Below, one piece after another: positions 5,310 to 5,645 of a stretch of 5,645 bases of DNA (the first letter of the stretch is position 1; each line of letters starts with the position of its first letter). Origin of the DNA: Actinomycetota bacterium (GTDB taxonomy: Bacteria; Actinomycetota; Thermoleophilia; Solirubrobacterales; Thermoleophilaceae). The DNA lies in assembly GCA_005883295.1 (NCBI GenBank), contig VAWV01000013.1:1-5645 (forward strand). Reading direction: 5' to 3'. The notes under the pieces are model-generated. The model did not search any database. It saw only the letters and a program-made list of their open reading frames with translations, and had not been told where the DNA came from. The position numbers were made by a program, and so were the translations under genes.

Positions 5310-5645
5310 ATGAGCCTTCAACGAGCCCCCCGCCGCGCTTCCGTGGCGCTGCTCGCAGCCTGTGTCGCCGTGGCCGCAGGCGTCGCGCTCGACGCGGCGC
5401 CGACAGCCGGCGCGCGTGAACGGACCTTCCTGGTCCGCCTGAGCAACGGAACCCTGACGGCGGTAACCCTCGACGTTCCCGACGGAACGCCGCTCGCAAG
5501 CATTCCGCTTCCCGGAACGCTGGTGAAGGAGGAGACGCCCGCGGCGAGCGCCGGCCAGACGCCCACACCTTCATCGAGCGCAACCGACGAGCAGCACTCC
5601 GGCACGTCATCCACCTCGAGTGGCGCGAACGGCGGCGCGCACAAG
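5310..5645 (+). CDS. Exported protein of unknown function with Ser/Thr/Pro-rich linker (3' end outside window)
   Basis: The 112 visible residues are open at the window edge. The N-terminus is a signal peptide: basic residues in QRAPRRA (4-10), a hydrophobic run SVALLAACVAVAAGVAL at 11-27, and a likely signal-peptidase I site after AGA at 33-35. LAAC at 15-18 also fits a lipobox, so a lipoprotein is a weaker alternative. Residues 38-70 (RTFLVRLSNGTLTAV, then DVPDGTPLASIPLPG) form a compact beta-type segment with a repeated N/D-G-T pattern. From residue 74 onward the chain becomes Ser/Thr/Pro/Gly/Ala-rich and low in complexity, like a wall-spanning or interdomain linker, so a main domain may lie beyond the edge. 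ATG 5310 is chosen; GTG 5301, in the same frame and just after an in-frame TGA at 5295-5297, would add three residues. No good ribosome-binding site precedes either. I do not recognise the family. Confidence 0.65.
   Translation, partial: MSLQRAPRRASVALLAACVAVAAGVALDAAPTAGARERTFLVRLSNGTLTAVTLDVPDGTPLASIPLPGTLVKEETPAASAGQTPTPSSSATDEQHSGTSSTSSGANGGAHK

Noticed and set aside
4573..5321. Minus-strand open frames opposite the cyclase domain (4573-5151 and 4773-5321)
   Set aside because: The plus-strand cyclase has all its domain motifs here; the antisense translations have low complexity and no motif.
5308..5644. Minus-strand open frames over the right end (5308-5610, 5318-5644)
   Set aside because: The plus strand in the same place encodes a convincing signal peptide and ordered segment. 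The reverse translations show no coherent domain, though with only a partial gene visible the exclusion is less firm.
1..5645. CRISPR array, tRNA/rRNA, insertion sequence or phage element
   Set aside because: I found no regularly spaced direct repeats, tRNA-like cloverleaf, transposase or integrase motifs, or paired terminal inverted repeats. This was by eye; tRNAscan and repeat searches would confirm it.

Overview
The window is high-GC bacterial DNA, with third codon positions almost all G or C, densely packed genes and GTG starts alongside ATG. This composition, the single-domain Ppx with CHAD and SixA neighbours, and an alpha/beta-hydrolase/adenylate-cyclase fusion suggest an actinobacterium, perhaps of the Thermoleophilia/Solirubrobacterales type. 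That placement rests on gene content and remembered family patterns, not on a database comparison.

Layout. Positions 1-2299 (minus strand) hold a tightly overlapped four-gene operon, transcribed in the order sixA-type histidine phosphatase, ppx-type exopolyphosphatase, CHAD gene 1 and CHAD gene 2; the last gene runs off the left edge. The junctions are GTGA, TGATG and ATGA overlaps. A 179-bp divergent intergenic region (2300-2478) with AT-rich GTTAAC motifs separates it from a small plus-strand protein with a CxxC/HxxC zinc-binding pattern (2479-2709). That gene converges on a minus-strand HD-domain phosphohydrolase (2891-3733), and a strong GC-rich hairpin (2844-2886) lies between them. Divergent from the HD gene is a 447-residue fusion of an alpha/beta hydrolase and a class III nucleotidyl cyclase (3817-5160, plus strand). 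After a 149-bp gap with weak hairpins, an exported protein of unknown function begins at 5310 and continues past the right edge.

How the genes may work together. The left operon is best read as a polyphosphate module: Ppx hydrolyses polyphosphate, CHAD domains bind it, and the SixA-like phosphatase removes phosphate from histidine or from a small phosphorylated substrate. The HD phosphohydrolase and the cyclase fusion share a divergent promoter region, so a link through cyclic-nucleotide signalling is possible but unproven. Three of the genes that begin a transcription unit have a TAC(A/G)GT hexamer 6-7 nt before a possible start codon and no clear Shine-Dalgarno sequence, which suggests leaderless transcripts. 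I found no RNA gene, CRISPR array, insertion sequence or prophage element. I also found no clearly undescribed system; the most interesting features are the two-gene CHAD arrangement in the coupled operon, the TACRGT start architecture, and the cyclase in which His replaces the usual transition-state Asn.
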